7,349 nucleotides of DNA from an uncultured Lachnospiraceae bacterium. Its GTDB lineage: Bacteria > Bacillota > Clostridia > Lachnospirales > Lachnospiraceae. Position numbers and translations under genes: made by a program. Shown in pieces: positions 1-7,027 of the stretch (position 1 is its first letter; the number at the start of each line of letters is the position of its first letter). The notes beneath the pieces are model-generated. The model was not told where the DNA came from. It saw nothing but the letters and a program-made list of their open reading frames with translations, and made no database searches. Location: the NCBI GenBank assembly GCA_934434905.1, contig CAKSAI010000156.1, positions 1 to 7,349 of the forward strand, written 5' to 3'.

Positions 1-756
1 GCACCGGCAGGTCCTACCTACATGGAGGACTTGAACGAGGCGGGCGGCGTCTATGCAGTTATGAATGAACTGAACAAGAAGGGACTACTGTATACAGACC
101 TGATCACTGCTACCGGCAAGACTGTGGCGGAGAACATCGCGGGCTGTACCAATAGGAATCCAGAGGTGATACGTCCCATTGAGAATCCCTACAGTCAGAC
201 TGGAGGTATCGCCGTACTGAAGGGCAATCTGGCACCGGATTCCGGCGTTGTGAAGCGTTCGGCTGTGGTTCCGGAGATGATGGTACACTCAGGGCCTGCC
301 AGAGTCTTTGACTGTGAGGAAGATGCCATCGATGCCATCAAGGGCGGCAGGATCGTGGCCGGAGATGTGGTGGTTATCCGTTACGAGGGACCAAAGGGCG
401 GTCCGGGTATGCGTGAGATGCTGAATCCGACCTCCGCTATCGCAGGCATGGGGCTTGGTTCTTCCGTAGCGCTTATCACAGACGGACGTTTCTCAGGAGC
501 CAGCCGCGGTGCATCCATCGGGCATGTCTCGCCGGAAGCAGCAGTTGGCGGACCCATCGCATTGGTGGAGGAAGGCGACATCATTAAGATCAATATCCCG
601 GAAAATACACTGAATGTGGATGTTTCCGAGGAAGAACTGGAAAGAAGAAGGGCGAAATGGCAGCCCAGAGAGCCGAAGATCACCACCGGATATCTGGCTC
701 GGTATGCCTCCCTTGTCACTTCCGGTAATACCGGCGCTATCCTGCGAAATAACTAG
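1..756 (+). CDS. ilvD: Dihydroxy-acid dehydratase, C-terminal part (5' truncated by window)
   Basis: This enzyme dehydrates 2,3-dihydroxy-isovalerate and 2,3-dihydroxy-3-methylvalerate to the 2-oxo acids that precede valine and isoleucine, using an Fe-S cluster and Mg2+ in the cytoplasm. The reading frame is open from base 1, so the gene begins upstream; an ATG at 22 (MEDLNEAGG) is an internal methionine. The 251 codons seen are a little under half of the usual 550-560 residue protein. Clear family marks are MEDLNEAGGV near the start, GPKGGPGMREML at 375-410, and the second IlvD/Edd signature ALITDGRFSGAS around 469-504, whose serine is the proposed catalytic base. The end RYASLVTSGNTGAILR is typical of IlvD rather than the related 6-phosphogluconate dehydratase. 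ilvB follows after 26 nt, consistent with a shared operon. I see no frameshift in the visible part. Confidence 0.96.
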   Translation, partial: APAGPTYMEDLNEAGGVYAVMNELNKKGLLYTDLITATGKTVAENIAGCTNRNPEVIRPIENPYSQTGGIAVLKGNLAPDSGVVKRSAVVPEMMVHSGPARVFDCEEDAIDAIKGGRIVAGDVVVIRYEGPKGGPGMREMLNPTSAIAGMGLGSSVALITDGRFSGASRGASIGHVSPEAAVGGPIALVEEGDIIKINIPENTLNVDVSEEELERRRAKWQPREPKITTGYLARYASLVTSGNTGAILRNN

Positions 757-782
757 AGGAAACAGCAAAGGAGAGTTTTATC

Positions 783-2456
783 ATGCAGCTTACAGGGGCA
801 GAGATCGTAATCGAATGCTTGAAGGAGCAGGGCGTGGATACTGTCTTTGGGTATCCGGGCGGGTCGATCTTAAATGTATATGATGAGCTATATAAACATA
901 GCAATGAAATAAAGCATGTGCTGACATCCCACGAGCAGGGAGCAGCTCATGCGGCGGATGGTTATGCGCGTTCCACCGGAAAAGTGGGCGTGTGCTTTGC
1001 CACGTCCGGGCCGGGGGCAACGAACCTGGTGACAGGTATCGCAACAGCCTACATGGACTCCGTTCCGATGGTGGCTATCACCTGCAACGTGGGTGTCAAC
1101 CTTCTGGGAAAGGACAGCTTCCAGGAAATTGATATCGCAGGTATCACAACCCCCATTACAAAGCATAACTTTATTGTGAAGGATGTGACGAAGCTGGCCG
1201 ATACCATCCGACGCGCCTTCGCCATCGCCAGGAGGGGCAGACCCGGTCCGGTATTGGTGGATATTCCCAAGGATATCACCGCCAATCGGACGGAGTATAT
1301 GCCTGTGCCGTTGGAAGAGCAGCCACGCCGTACCGATACCATTACCGAAGAGGCGCTGGATACTGCAGTACATATGATCGAGAAGGCTAAGAAGCCCTAT
1401 ATATTCGTGGGCGGCGGCGCAGTGATCTCCGGGGCCAGTAAGGAGCTTCTGGAGTTCGCGGAGAAGGTTCAGGCTCCAGTCTGTGATACCCTGATGGGAA
1501 AGGGAGCCTTCGACGGAAACCACCCGTGGTACACCGGTATGCTGGGTATGCACGGTACCAAGACCTCCAACCTAGGGGTCAGTGAGTGTGATCTGCTCAT
1601 TGCCGTCGGAACCAGATTCAGTGACCGTGTGACCGGAAATGCCCGGAAATTCGCGGCCAAGGCCAAGATCCTTCAGCTTGACATCGATCCTGCGGAGGTT
1701 AACAAGAATATTGTGGTGTCCGCCAGTGTTATCGGCGATGTGAAGGAGATCTTAAGCCGCCTGAATACGCGGATCCGTCCCCAGCAGCATGCAGGGTGGC
1801 TGGATCATATCCTGGAATATAAGGAAAAATATCCGCTGACCTATCACAGAGAGGGCTTAAGCGGACCTGCCATCATTGAAGAGATCTATCACGCGACCAA
1901 CGGAGAAGCCCTGATGGTTACAGAAGTGGGGCAGCACCAGATGTGGGCAGCTCAATATTATAAATATAAGGAGCCGCGTTCCTTTATCACATCCGGGGGT
2001 CTGGGAACGATGGGTTATGGACTGGGCGCAGCCATTGGAGCCCAGATAGCCAATCCGGATCGCCAGGTAGTAAATATTGCCGGGGACGGATGCTTTCGCA
2101 TGAATATGAATGAGATTGCGACTGCGGTGCGCCAGAAGCTGCCGTTGATTGAGGTGGTGGTGAATAACCACGTGCTGGGTATGGTGCGGCAATGGCAGAC
2201 GCTGTTCTATCAGAAGCATTATTCCGCCACGGTTCTTGATGATGGTGTGGATTTTGTTAAGCTGGCTGAGGCCATGGGGGCTGTCGGTTATCGGGTGACC
2301 AGCCGGGAGGAATTCCGGGAGATCTTTGCCAGGGCGCTTGCCAGTGATATGCCGGTGCTCATCGACTGTATCGTTGACAGTGATGACAAGGTATGGCCCA
2401 TGGTTGCGCCGGGCGCGGCCATAAGTGAAGTATTCGATGAGGCGGATATGCGATAA
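783..2456 (+). CDS. ilvB: Acetolactate synthase, catalytic (large) subunit
   Basis: A 557-residue ThDP- and FAD-dependent enzyme that condenses pyruvate with pyruvate or 2-oxobutyrate, the first common step of valine, leucine and isoleucine synthesis. The start is supported by AAGGAG at 768-773, 9 nt before the ATG. The three-domain family order is visible. The N-terminal ThDP pyrimidine domain has FGYPGGSILNVYD and the catalytic glutamate E51 in SHEQGAAHAADGYAR. A middle FAD-binding domain follows. The C-terminal ThDP pyrophosphate domain has the GDG motif at 434-436 closing with NN at 461-462. GMVRQWQ (W471 at the herbicide-site tryptophan position) and KDSFQEIDIAGIT fit an anabolic AHAS rather than the FAD-free catabolic AlsS, though I cannot exclude other ThDP-enzyme specificities. 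Length is normal for the family. No regulatory subunit gene follows; the next gene is serC, so an IlvN partner, if used, is encoded elsewhere. Confidence 0.95.
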   Translation: MQLTGAEIVIECLKEQGVDTVFGYPGGSILNVYDELYKHSNEIKHVLTSHEQGAAHAADGYARSTGKVGVCFATSGPGATNLVTGIATAYMDSVPMVAITCNVGVNLLGKDSFQEIDIAGITTPITKHNFIVKDVTKLADTIRRAFAIARRGRPGPVLVDIPKDITANRTEYMPVPLEEQPRRTDTITEEALDTAVHMIEKAKKPYIFVGGGAVISGASKELLEFAEKVQAPVCDTLMGKGAFDGNHPWYTGMLGMHGTKTSNLGVSECDLLIAVGTRFSDRVTGNARKFAAKAKILQLDIDPAEVNKNIVVSASVIGDVKEILSRLNTRIRPQQHAGWLDHILEYKEKYPLTYHREGLSGPAIIEEIYHATNGEALMVTEVGQHQMWAAQYYKYKEPRSFITSGGLGTMGYGLGAAIGAQIANPDRQVVNIAGDGCFRMNMNEIATAVRQKLPLIEVVVNNHVLGMVRQWQTLFYQKHYSATVLDDGVDFVKLAEAMGAVGYRVTSREEFREIFARALASDMPVLIDCIVDSDDKVWPMVAPGAAISEVFDEADMR

Positions 2457-2504
2457 GATCAAAGCGCCGGATCAAATATAGAAATATTTTTTAGGAGGAA
2501 AGAA

Positions 2505-3587
2505 ATGAGTAGAGTTTACAATTTTTCAGCAGGACCGGCAGTATTGCCTGAGGAGGTTCTGAAGGAAGCAGCAGATGAGATGATGGATTACCGGGGATGC
2601 GGGATGTCCGTGATGGAGATGAGTCACCGATCTAAGGCCTTTGAGACGATTATAAACGAGGCAGAGGCAGATCTCAGGGAGCTGATGCAGATCCCGGATA
2701 ACTATAAGGTACTGTTTTTACAGGGCGGAGCGTCCCAGCAGTTTGCGGCCATCCCCATGAATCTGATGAAGAACAAGGTGGCGGATTACATCGTTACCGG
2801 ACAGTGGGCCAAGAAGGCATACCAGGAGGCGCAGATCTACGGAAAGGCCAACAAGATCGCATCCTCCGAGGATAAGACCTTTTCCTATATCCCGGACTGC
2901 TCCGACCTTCCCGTATCCGAGGACGCAGATTATGTTTATATCTGTGAAAATAATACGATCTACGGAACCAAGTTCAAGACACTGCCAAATACCAAAGGTA
3001 AGCCGTTGGTGGCCGACGTTTCCTCCTGCTTCTTATCAGAGCCTGTGGATGTGACAAAGTATGGCCTGATCTATGGCGGAGTTCAGAAGAATGTCGGACC
3101 GGCCGGCGTAGTTATCGTCATTATCCGGGAGGATCTGATTACAGAGGATGTGCTGCCGGGAACGCCAACCATGCTGAAGTATAAGACCCATGCGGATGCA
3201 GGTTCTTTGTACAACACACCGCCAGCCTATGGCATCTATATCTGCGGTAAGGTCTTCAAGTGGTTAAAGAAGATGGGCGGACTGTCTGTCATGAAGGAAC
3301 GCAACGAAGAGAAAGCCAAGATCCTCTACGATTTCCTGGATCAGAGCGAGATGTTTAAGGGAACCGTGAGGAAGGAAGACCGTTCTCTGATGAATGTTCC
3401 CTTCGTCACAGGAAGCGATGAGCTGGATGCCAAGTTCGTGAAGGAAGCGAAGGCAGCCGGGCTTGAGAACTTAAAGGGCCACCGTAGTGTGGGCGGTATG
3501 CGCGCCAGCATTTACAATGCTATGCCCAAGGAAGGCGTGGAAGCTCTGGTAGCGTTCATGAAGAAGTTTGAGGAGGAAAACAAATAA
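2505..3587 (+). CDS. serC: Phosphoserine aminotransferase
   Basis: A 360-residue PLP enzyme that transfers the amino group of glutamate to 3-phosphohydroxypyruvate, giving O-phospho-L-serine, the second step of serine synthesis. AGGAGG at 2493-2498, 6 nt before the ATG, fixes the start. The protein opens with YNFSAGPAVLPEEVL, the usual SerC N-terminus. MEMSHRSKAF (38-47, with H41 and R42) contributes to substrate binding, GGASQQF (74-80) is the phosphate-binding loop in the form common in Firmicutes, W101 should stack on the PLP ring, D171 in DVSSCFLS should contact the pyridine nitrogen, and K195 in GGVQKNVGPAG is the Schiff-base lysine. Length matches the family. The stop codon overlaps the serA start by one base (TAATG), and the serA ribosome site lies inside the last serC codons, so the two should be translationally coupled. 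The 48 nt gap from ilvB shows no convincing terminator. Confidence 0.97.
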   Translation: MSRVYNFSAGPAVLPEEVLKEAADEMMDYRGCGMSVMEMSHRSKAFETIINEAEADLRELMQIPDNYKVLFLQGGASQQFAAIPMNLMKNKVADYIVTGQWAKKAYQEAQIYGKANKIASSEDKTFSYIPDCSDLPVSEDADYVYICENNTIYGTKFKTLPNTKGKPLVADVSSCFLSEPVDVTKYGLIYGGVQKNVGPAGVVIVIIREDLITEDVLPGTPTMLKYKTHADAGSLYNTPPAYGIYICGKVFKWLKKMGGLSVMKERNEEKAKILYDFLDQSEMFKGTVRKEDRSLMNVPFVTGSDELDAKFVKEAKAAGLENLKGHRSVGGMRASIYNAMPKEGVEALVAFMKKFEEENK

Positions 3588-4750
3588 TGTTTCAGTATTA
3601 TTGCTTAAATCCGATTTCTAATGTCGGGTTGAAACTGTTTGATGATGAATATACGAAGACAGAGAATATGGAGGAGGCCCAGGCTGTGCTGGTGCGTAGC
3701 GCCGCTATGCACGAGCTTGATTTCTCCGAGAAGCTCTGTGCCATTGCCAGAGCCGGAGCAGGTGTCAACAATATTCCTCTTGACCGCTGTGCGGAAGAGG
3801 GAATCGTGGTGTTCAACACACCGGGGGCCAACGCCAACGGCGTGAAGGAGCTGGTGCTGGCAGGTATGCTTCTGGCATCCCGCGATATCGTAGGCGGAAT
3901 CCAGTGGGTACAGTCCCAGAGCGACAATGCGGATATTGCCAAGGCTGCTGAGAAGCAGAAGAAAGCTTATGCCGGCTGTGAGGTTGCAGGAAAGAAGCTT
4001 GGTATCATCGGCCTGGGTGCCATTGGTGTCAAGGTAGCTAACGCTGCTACGCATCTTGGCATGGAGGTGTACGGCTACGATCCCTATATCTCTGTGAAGG
4101 CTGCCTGGGAGCTGTCAAGAACCATTAAGCATGCGGCCTCTCTGGAAGAGATCTACCAGAACTGCGATTATATCACGATCCACGTGCCGCTGATGGACAG
4201 CACCAAGAAGATGATCAATGCGGAAGCCTTCACCCAGATGAAGGACGGCGTGGTGGTACTGAACTTCGCCAGAGATCTGCTGGTGGATGAGGAGGCCATG
4301 CTTTCCGCGCTTGCTTCCGGGAAAGTGAAGCGTTACGTGACAGACTTCCCCAATCCTACCGTAGCAGGCAAGGATCATGTGATCGTCATTCCGCATCTGG
4401 GAGCTTCCACAGAGGAGTCCGAGGATAACTGTGCCAGGATGGCAGTGGAAGAAGTGATGGATTATCTGGAAAACGGTAATATCAAGAATTCCGTCAATTA
4501 TCCGAACTGCGACATGGGTGAGTGCAAGGCTCCGGCGCGTGTGGCTGTGCTGCATAAAAACATCGCAGGTATGATCAGTAAATATGCGACAGTGATGGGC
4601 GACGCCAACATCAATATTTCTGATATGACCAACAAGAGCCGCGGAGATTATGCATACTCACTGATGGATCTGGATGCTCCGGTGACCCCGGAGGTTGTGG
4701 AGGCATTAAAGTCCATCGAGGGCGTACTTAAAGTGAGGGTGATAAAGTAA
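3587..4750 (+). CDS. serA: D-3-phosphoglycerate dehydrogenase, short ACT-domain form
   Basis: A 387-residue NAD-dependent enzyme that oxidises 3-phosphoglycerate to 3-phosphohydroxypyruvate, the entry step of serine synthesis and substrate supplier for SerC. AGGAGG at 3571-3576 within serC precedes the ATG. The substrate-binding half has RAGAGVNNI (55-63); the Rossmann motif GLGAIG is at 142-147, with D165 at the end of the second strand pointing to NAD rather than NADP. The catalytic region has R229 in NFARD and H270 in PHLGAST. The glutamate that normally pairs with the histidine is not obvious: the segment reads TDFPNP (252-257), with N256 where EP is usual. From about 317 a C-terminal ACT domain follows; H323, N325 and N341 sit where E. 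coli SerA binds serine, so feedback inhibition by L-serine is likely. The intervening domain of long SerA proteins is absent. It could be a related 2-hydroxyacid dehydrogenase, but adjacency to serC argues for SerA. Confidence 0.93.
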   Translation: MFQYYCLNPISNVGLKLFDDEYTKTENMEEAQAVLVRSAAMHELDFSEKLCAIARAGAGVNNIPLDRCAEEGIVVFNTPGANANGVKELVLAGMLLASRDIVGGIQWVQSQSDNADIAKAAEKQKKAYAGCEVAGKKLGIIGLGAIGVKVANAATHLGMEVYGYDPYISVKAAWELSRTIKHAASLEEIYQNCDYITIHVPLMDSTKKMINAEAFTQMKDGVVVLNFARDLLVDEEAMLSALASGKVKRYVTDFPNPTVAGKDHVIVIPHLGASTEESEDNCARMAVEEVMDYLENGNIKNSVNYPNCDMGECKAPARVAVLHKNIAGMISKYATVMGDANINISDMTNKSRGDYAYSLMDLDAPVTPEVVEALKSIEGVLKVRVIK

Positions 4751-6055
4751 ATGGCAGATATAAAACCATTTGTATGTATCCGTCCAAAGGAAGGCAAGGC
4801 CGCTGAAATTGCAGCCTTGCCTTATGACGTATACAGCAGAGAAGAAGCAAAGAGAGAAGTTGCTCGTGAGCCCATGTCATTTCTTCGGATCGATCGGCCG
4901 GAGACACAGTTCCCGGATGATGTGGATATTTACGATGAACGTGTATATCAGAAGGCGCACGATCTTCTGTGGGAGATGGTGGAGCAGGGAGATTTTGTGA
5001 CGGAGCAGCAGGCCTGCTATTACATCTATGAGCTTACCATGAACGGGCGCGTTCAGGACGGGCTGGTAGCCTGTGCAGCCATCGATGATTATGTGAACGG
5101 TGTGATAAAGAAGCACGAGAATACCAGAGAAGAGAAGGAGCAGGACCGGATCCGCCATGTGGATGCCTGCAATGCCCAGACAGGGCCGATCTTCCTGGCT
5201 TACCGCGCTGACGGACAGATCAATGCGGTCATTGCGGAGACGAAGAAGACGGAGCCATTGTATGACTTCACTTCCCCGGACGAAATCCGCCACCGGGTAT
5301 TTTGTATCCGGGAATCGGAGAAAATCGATGTCATCCGGCAGCGTTTTTCGAATATGCAGCAGATTTATATTGCCGACGGTCATCACCGGGCGGCTTCCGC
5401 GGTGAAGGTTGGTCTTATGCGCCGGAAACAGCACCCGGACTATACCGGACAGGAGGAATTCAACTACTTTCTCTCTGTACTGTTTGCGGATGAGCAACTG
5501 ATGATTATGGATTATAACCGGGTGGTGAAGGATCTGAACGGCTATACGCCGGAAGGGTTCGTTGAGAAGGTGGGAGAAATATTTGATGTAACGCCTATGG
5601 AGCCGAAGGAGACGGTGTCCGGCGAAAATTCGGAGCAGGCTGGCGTTCATGACAGAACGTGTAGAGTGGACGGTCAGGATCATCATCCGAAGCAGAAGGG
5701 GCAGTTCACCATGTTCCTTGCGGGACAGTGGTATCTGTGCCGGGTTCGCGCGAAGGATAAGAGCGACGATCCCGTGGAGGGACTGGACGTATCCATACTG
5801 CAGAAGCTGCTGCTTGGCCCGGTTCTTGGAATCGGCGATCCGAGAACGGACGCGCGCATCGACTTTGTGGGCGGAATCCGGGGACTTTCCGAGCTGGAGC
5901 ACCGTGTAAGGACAGACTGTGCCGTTGCCTTTGCCATGTATCCGACTTCCATTCAGGAGTTGTTTGCTGTGGCGGACGCGGGGAAGCTGATGCCGCCGAA
6001 GTCCACCTGGTTTGAGCCGAAGCTTAGGAGTGGGCTATTTATTCATGAGATTTGA
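4751..6055 (+). CDS. DUF1015 family protein, candidate serine kinase / phosphoserine-handling enzyme
   Basis: A 434-residue soluble protein with the hallmarks of DUF1015: LPYDVYSREEA (23-33), SFLRIDRPE (43-51), NGVIKKHENTREEKEQDRIRH (116-136, read as two adjoining motifs), IADGHHRAASA (207-217), YNRVVKDLNG (255-264), IGDPRTDARIDFVGGIRG (361-378) and PPKSTWFEPKLRSGLF (415-430). No signal peptide or membrane segment is apparent. DGHHR at 209-213 matches the signature of the ParB/sulfiredoxin-like fold used by the archaeal free serine kinase SerK. Together with its place directly after serC-serA (ATG abuts the serA TAA, with a modest GAGGG site at 4735-4739), this suggests it interconverts serine and O-phosphoserine. 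I recall reports of DUF1015-type proteins acting as pyrophosphate-dependent serine kinases but cannot verify this here, so function stays inferred. A variable linker at about 284-318, containing DGQDHHPK, makes it slightly longer than members I remember. Family assignment is firm; function is not. Confidence 0.9.
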   Translation: MADIKPFVCIRPKEGKAAEIAALPYDVYSREEAKREVAREPMSFLRIDRPETQFPDDVDIYDERVYQKAHDLLWEMVEQGDFVTEQQACYYIYELTMNGRVQDGLVACAAIDDYVNGVIKKHENTREEKEQDRIRHVDACNAQTGPIFLAYRADGQINAVIAETKKTEPLYDFTSPDEIRHRVFCIRESEKIDVIRQRFSNMQQIYIADGHHRAASAVKVGLMRRKQHPDYTGQEEFNYFLSVLFADEQLMIMDYNRVVKDLNGYTPEGFVEKVGEIFDVTPMEPKETVSGENSEQAGVHDRTCRVDGQDHHPKQKGQFTMFLAGQWYLCRVRAKDKSDDPVEGLDVSILQKLLLGPVLGIGDPRTDARIDFVGGIRGLSELEHRVRTDCAVAFAMYPTSIQELFAVADAGKLMPPKSTWFEPKLRSGLFIHEI

Positions 6056-6083
6056 CAATTATCGTGATGGACGCAACTGTTAA
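6052..6083 (+). promoter_or_regulatory. Possible promoter for the mscS-type gene (perfect -35, weak -10)
   Basis: TTGACA at 6052-6057 is a perfect sigma-A -35 hexamer and overlaps the stop codon of the DUF1015 gene. At normal spacing the -10 candidates are poor (AACTGT at 6075 with 17 nt, CTGTTA at 6077 with 19 nt). It could give the channel gene separate transcription from the amino-acid operon. A chance hexamer is a real alternative, because a single 6-mer match is weak evidence. Confidence 0.25.
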
Positions 6084-6107
6084 GAGAGAATAGAAGGGAG
6101 CAAGACC

Positions 6108-7013
6108 ATGTATCTGGCAATAGGAACCGATGTAAAATCGGATATGGAAGCCATAAAAGAAGTGACGGATCAGGTGAAAAATGCAGATCCCGGTAAAGTA
6201 AAGGCATATTTTGAAGGCCTGTTGCCGGGAGTGGTGGATTTCGGGCTGAAGGTGCTGCTGGCCTTTGTCATCTACTTCGTGGGCGTGAAGATCATCAAGC
6301 AGCTACGTAAGCTCCTGCGGCGATTCCTGGATCGCTCCCATGTGGACGAGGGCGTGAAGCAGTTCCTGGATTCTCTGGCTAAGGCGGTGTTGTATTTCTG
6401 TCTTGTCATCATCATTTGCAGTTGGCTTGGAATTCCGACAACCTCAGTGGCGGCGCTTTTGGGCTCCATCGGTCTGGCAATCGGCCTTGCACTGCAGGGA
6501 AGCCTTTCCAACTTCGCAGGCGGAGTGCTGATCCTTCTGATCAAACCTTTTAAGGTAGGAGATTACATCATTGAGGATAATCATAAAAACGAAGGAACTG
6601 TGGCCGAGATCGAGCTTTTTTACACGCGGCTGCTGACACCGGACAACCGGATGGTGGTGATCCCCAATGGAACGCTGTCCAATTCCAGCCTCACCAATGT
6701 GACAAGGCAGGAGAAGCGCAGGGTGGATATTGCTGTTGGCGTGTCCTATGACGCGGACATCCGTAAGGTGAAGGAGATATTGACGGAGCTTCTTCTGGAC
6801 GAGCCTAAGCGCCTGGCAGAGGAAGAGACCATTGTTTTCGTGGCAGAGCTGGCAGACAGCTGCGTGCAGATGGGATGCCGTCTCTGGGTGAAGACGGAGG
6901 ATTACTGGCCGGTGAAATGGCGCCTGACAGAGGAAGTTAAGCTGAAGCTGGATGAGAATGGAATTGAGATTCCGTATAACCAGTTGGAGGTAACTGTTAA
7001 GCATACTTCGTAA
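6108..7013 (+). CDS. MscS-family small-conductance mechanosensitive channel
   Basis: A 301-residue membrane protein, close to the 286 residues of E. coli MscS, expected to form a homoheptameric channel that releases solutes when membrane tension rises on osmotic downshock. AAGGGAG at 6094-6100, 7 nt before the ATG, supports the start. A polar N-terminus of about 40 residues precedes TM1 (about 42-64), TM2 (about 90-107) and the pore-lining TM3 (about 111-146). TM3 carries GLAIGLALQG, equivalent to the E. coli 104-113 segment: L123 and L127 match the L105/L109 vapour-lock gate, G131 the G113 kink and G139 the G121 position. The beta domain includes KPFKVGDYI, VIPNG (184-188) and SNSSLTNVTR, and the C-terminal alpha/beta domain ends with IPYNQLEVTVK. 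No regulatory extra domain is present. It sits 52 nt after the serine module in the same direction, with no obvious functional link to it. Confidence 0.94.
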   Translation: MYLAIGTDVKSDMEAIKEVTDQVKNADPGKVKAYFEGLLPGVVDFGLKVLLAFVIYFVGVKIIKQLRKLLRRFLDRSHVDEGVKQFLDSLAKAVLYFCLVIIICSWLGIPTTSVAALLGSIGLAIGLALQGSLSNFAGGVLILLIKPFKVGDYIIEDNHKNEGTVAEIELFYTRLLTPDNRMVVIPNGTLSNSSLTNVTRQEKRRVDIAVGVSYDADIRKVKEILTELLLDEPKRLAEEETIVFVAELADSCVQMGCRLWVKTEDYWPVKWRLTEEVKLKLDENGIEIPYNQLEVTVKHTS

Positions 7014-7017
7014 GAGG

Positions 7018-7026
7018 TGATACTAT
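7018..7026 (+). promoter_or_regulatory. Candidate extended -10 element ahead of the structured RNA
   Basis: TGA followed by TACTAT (7021-7026) fits the TGn-TATAAT extended -10 form with four of six hexamer matches. The -35 region is weak (TTAAGC at 6997-7002, 18 nt spacing), which extended -10 promoters tolerate. Transcription would begin near 7032-7034, a few bases after the mscS stop codon and shortly before the 24-bp helix that opens the inverted repeat at 7047. The geometry fits an independent small RNA promoter, but the call rests on a short degenerate match. Confidence 0.3.
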
Positions 7027-7027
7027 T

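Noticed and set aside
888..1553. A 221-codon minus-strand open frame opposite ilvB
   Set aside because: It is rich in His, Cys and Arg as expected of reverse-complement readings, and lies inside conserved ilvB sequence.
2474..2492. AAATAT/ATATTT hairpin followed by T residues between ilvB and serC, considered as a terminator or attenuator
   Set aside because: The six-pair stem is A-T only and too weak for termination, and the run leads directly into the serC ribosome site. It is likely just AT-rich spacer.
4877..5902. A 341-codon open frame on the minus strand opposite the DUF1015 gene
   Set aside because: The translation shows no family features, and the + strand protein is conserved through the entire interval. 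It is an antisense shadow.
6075..7001. The direct repeat AACTGTTAAG before and at the end of mscS
   Set aside because: Ten-base repeats are expected many times by chance in a 7 kb window, and there is no further similarity around the two copies.
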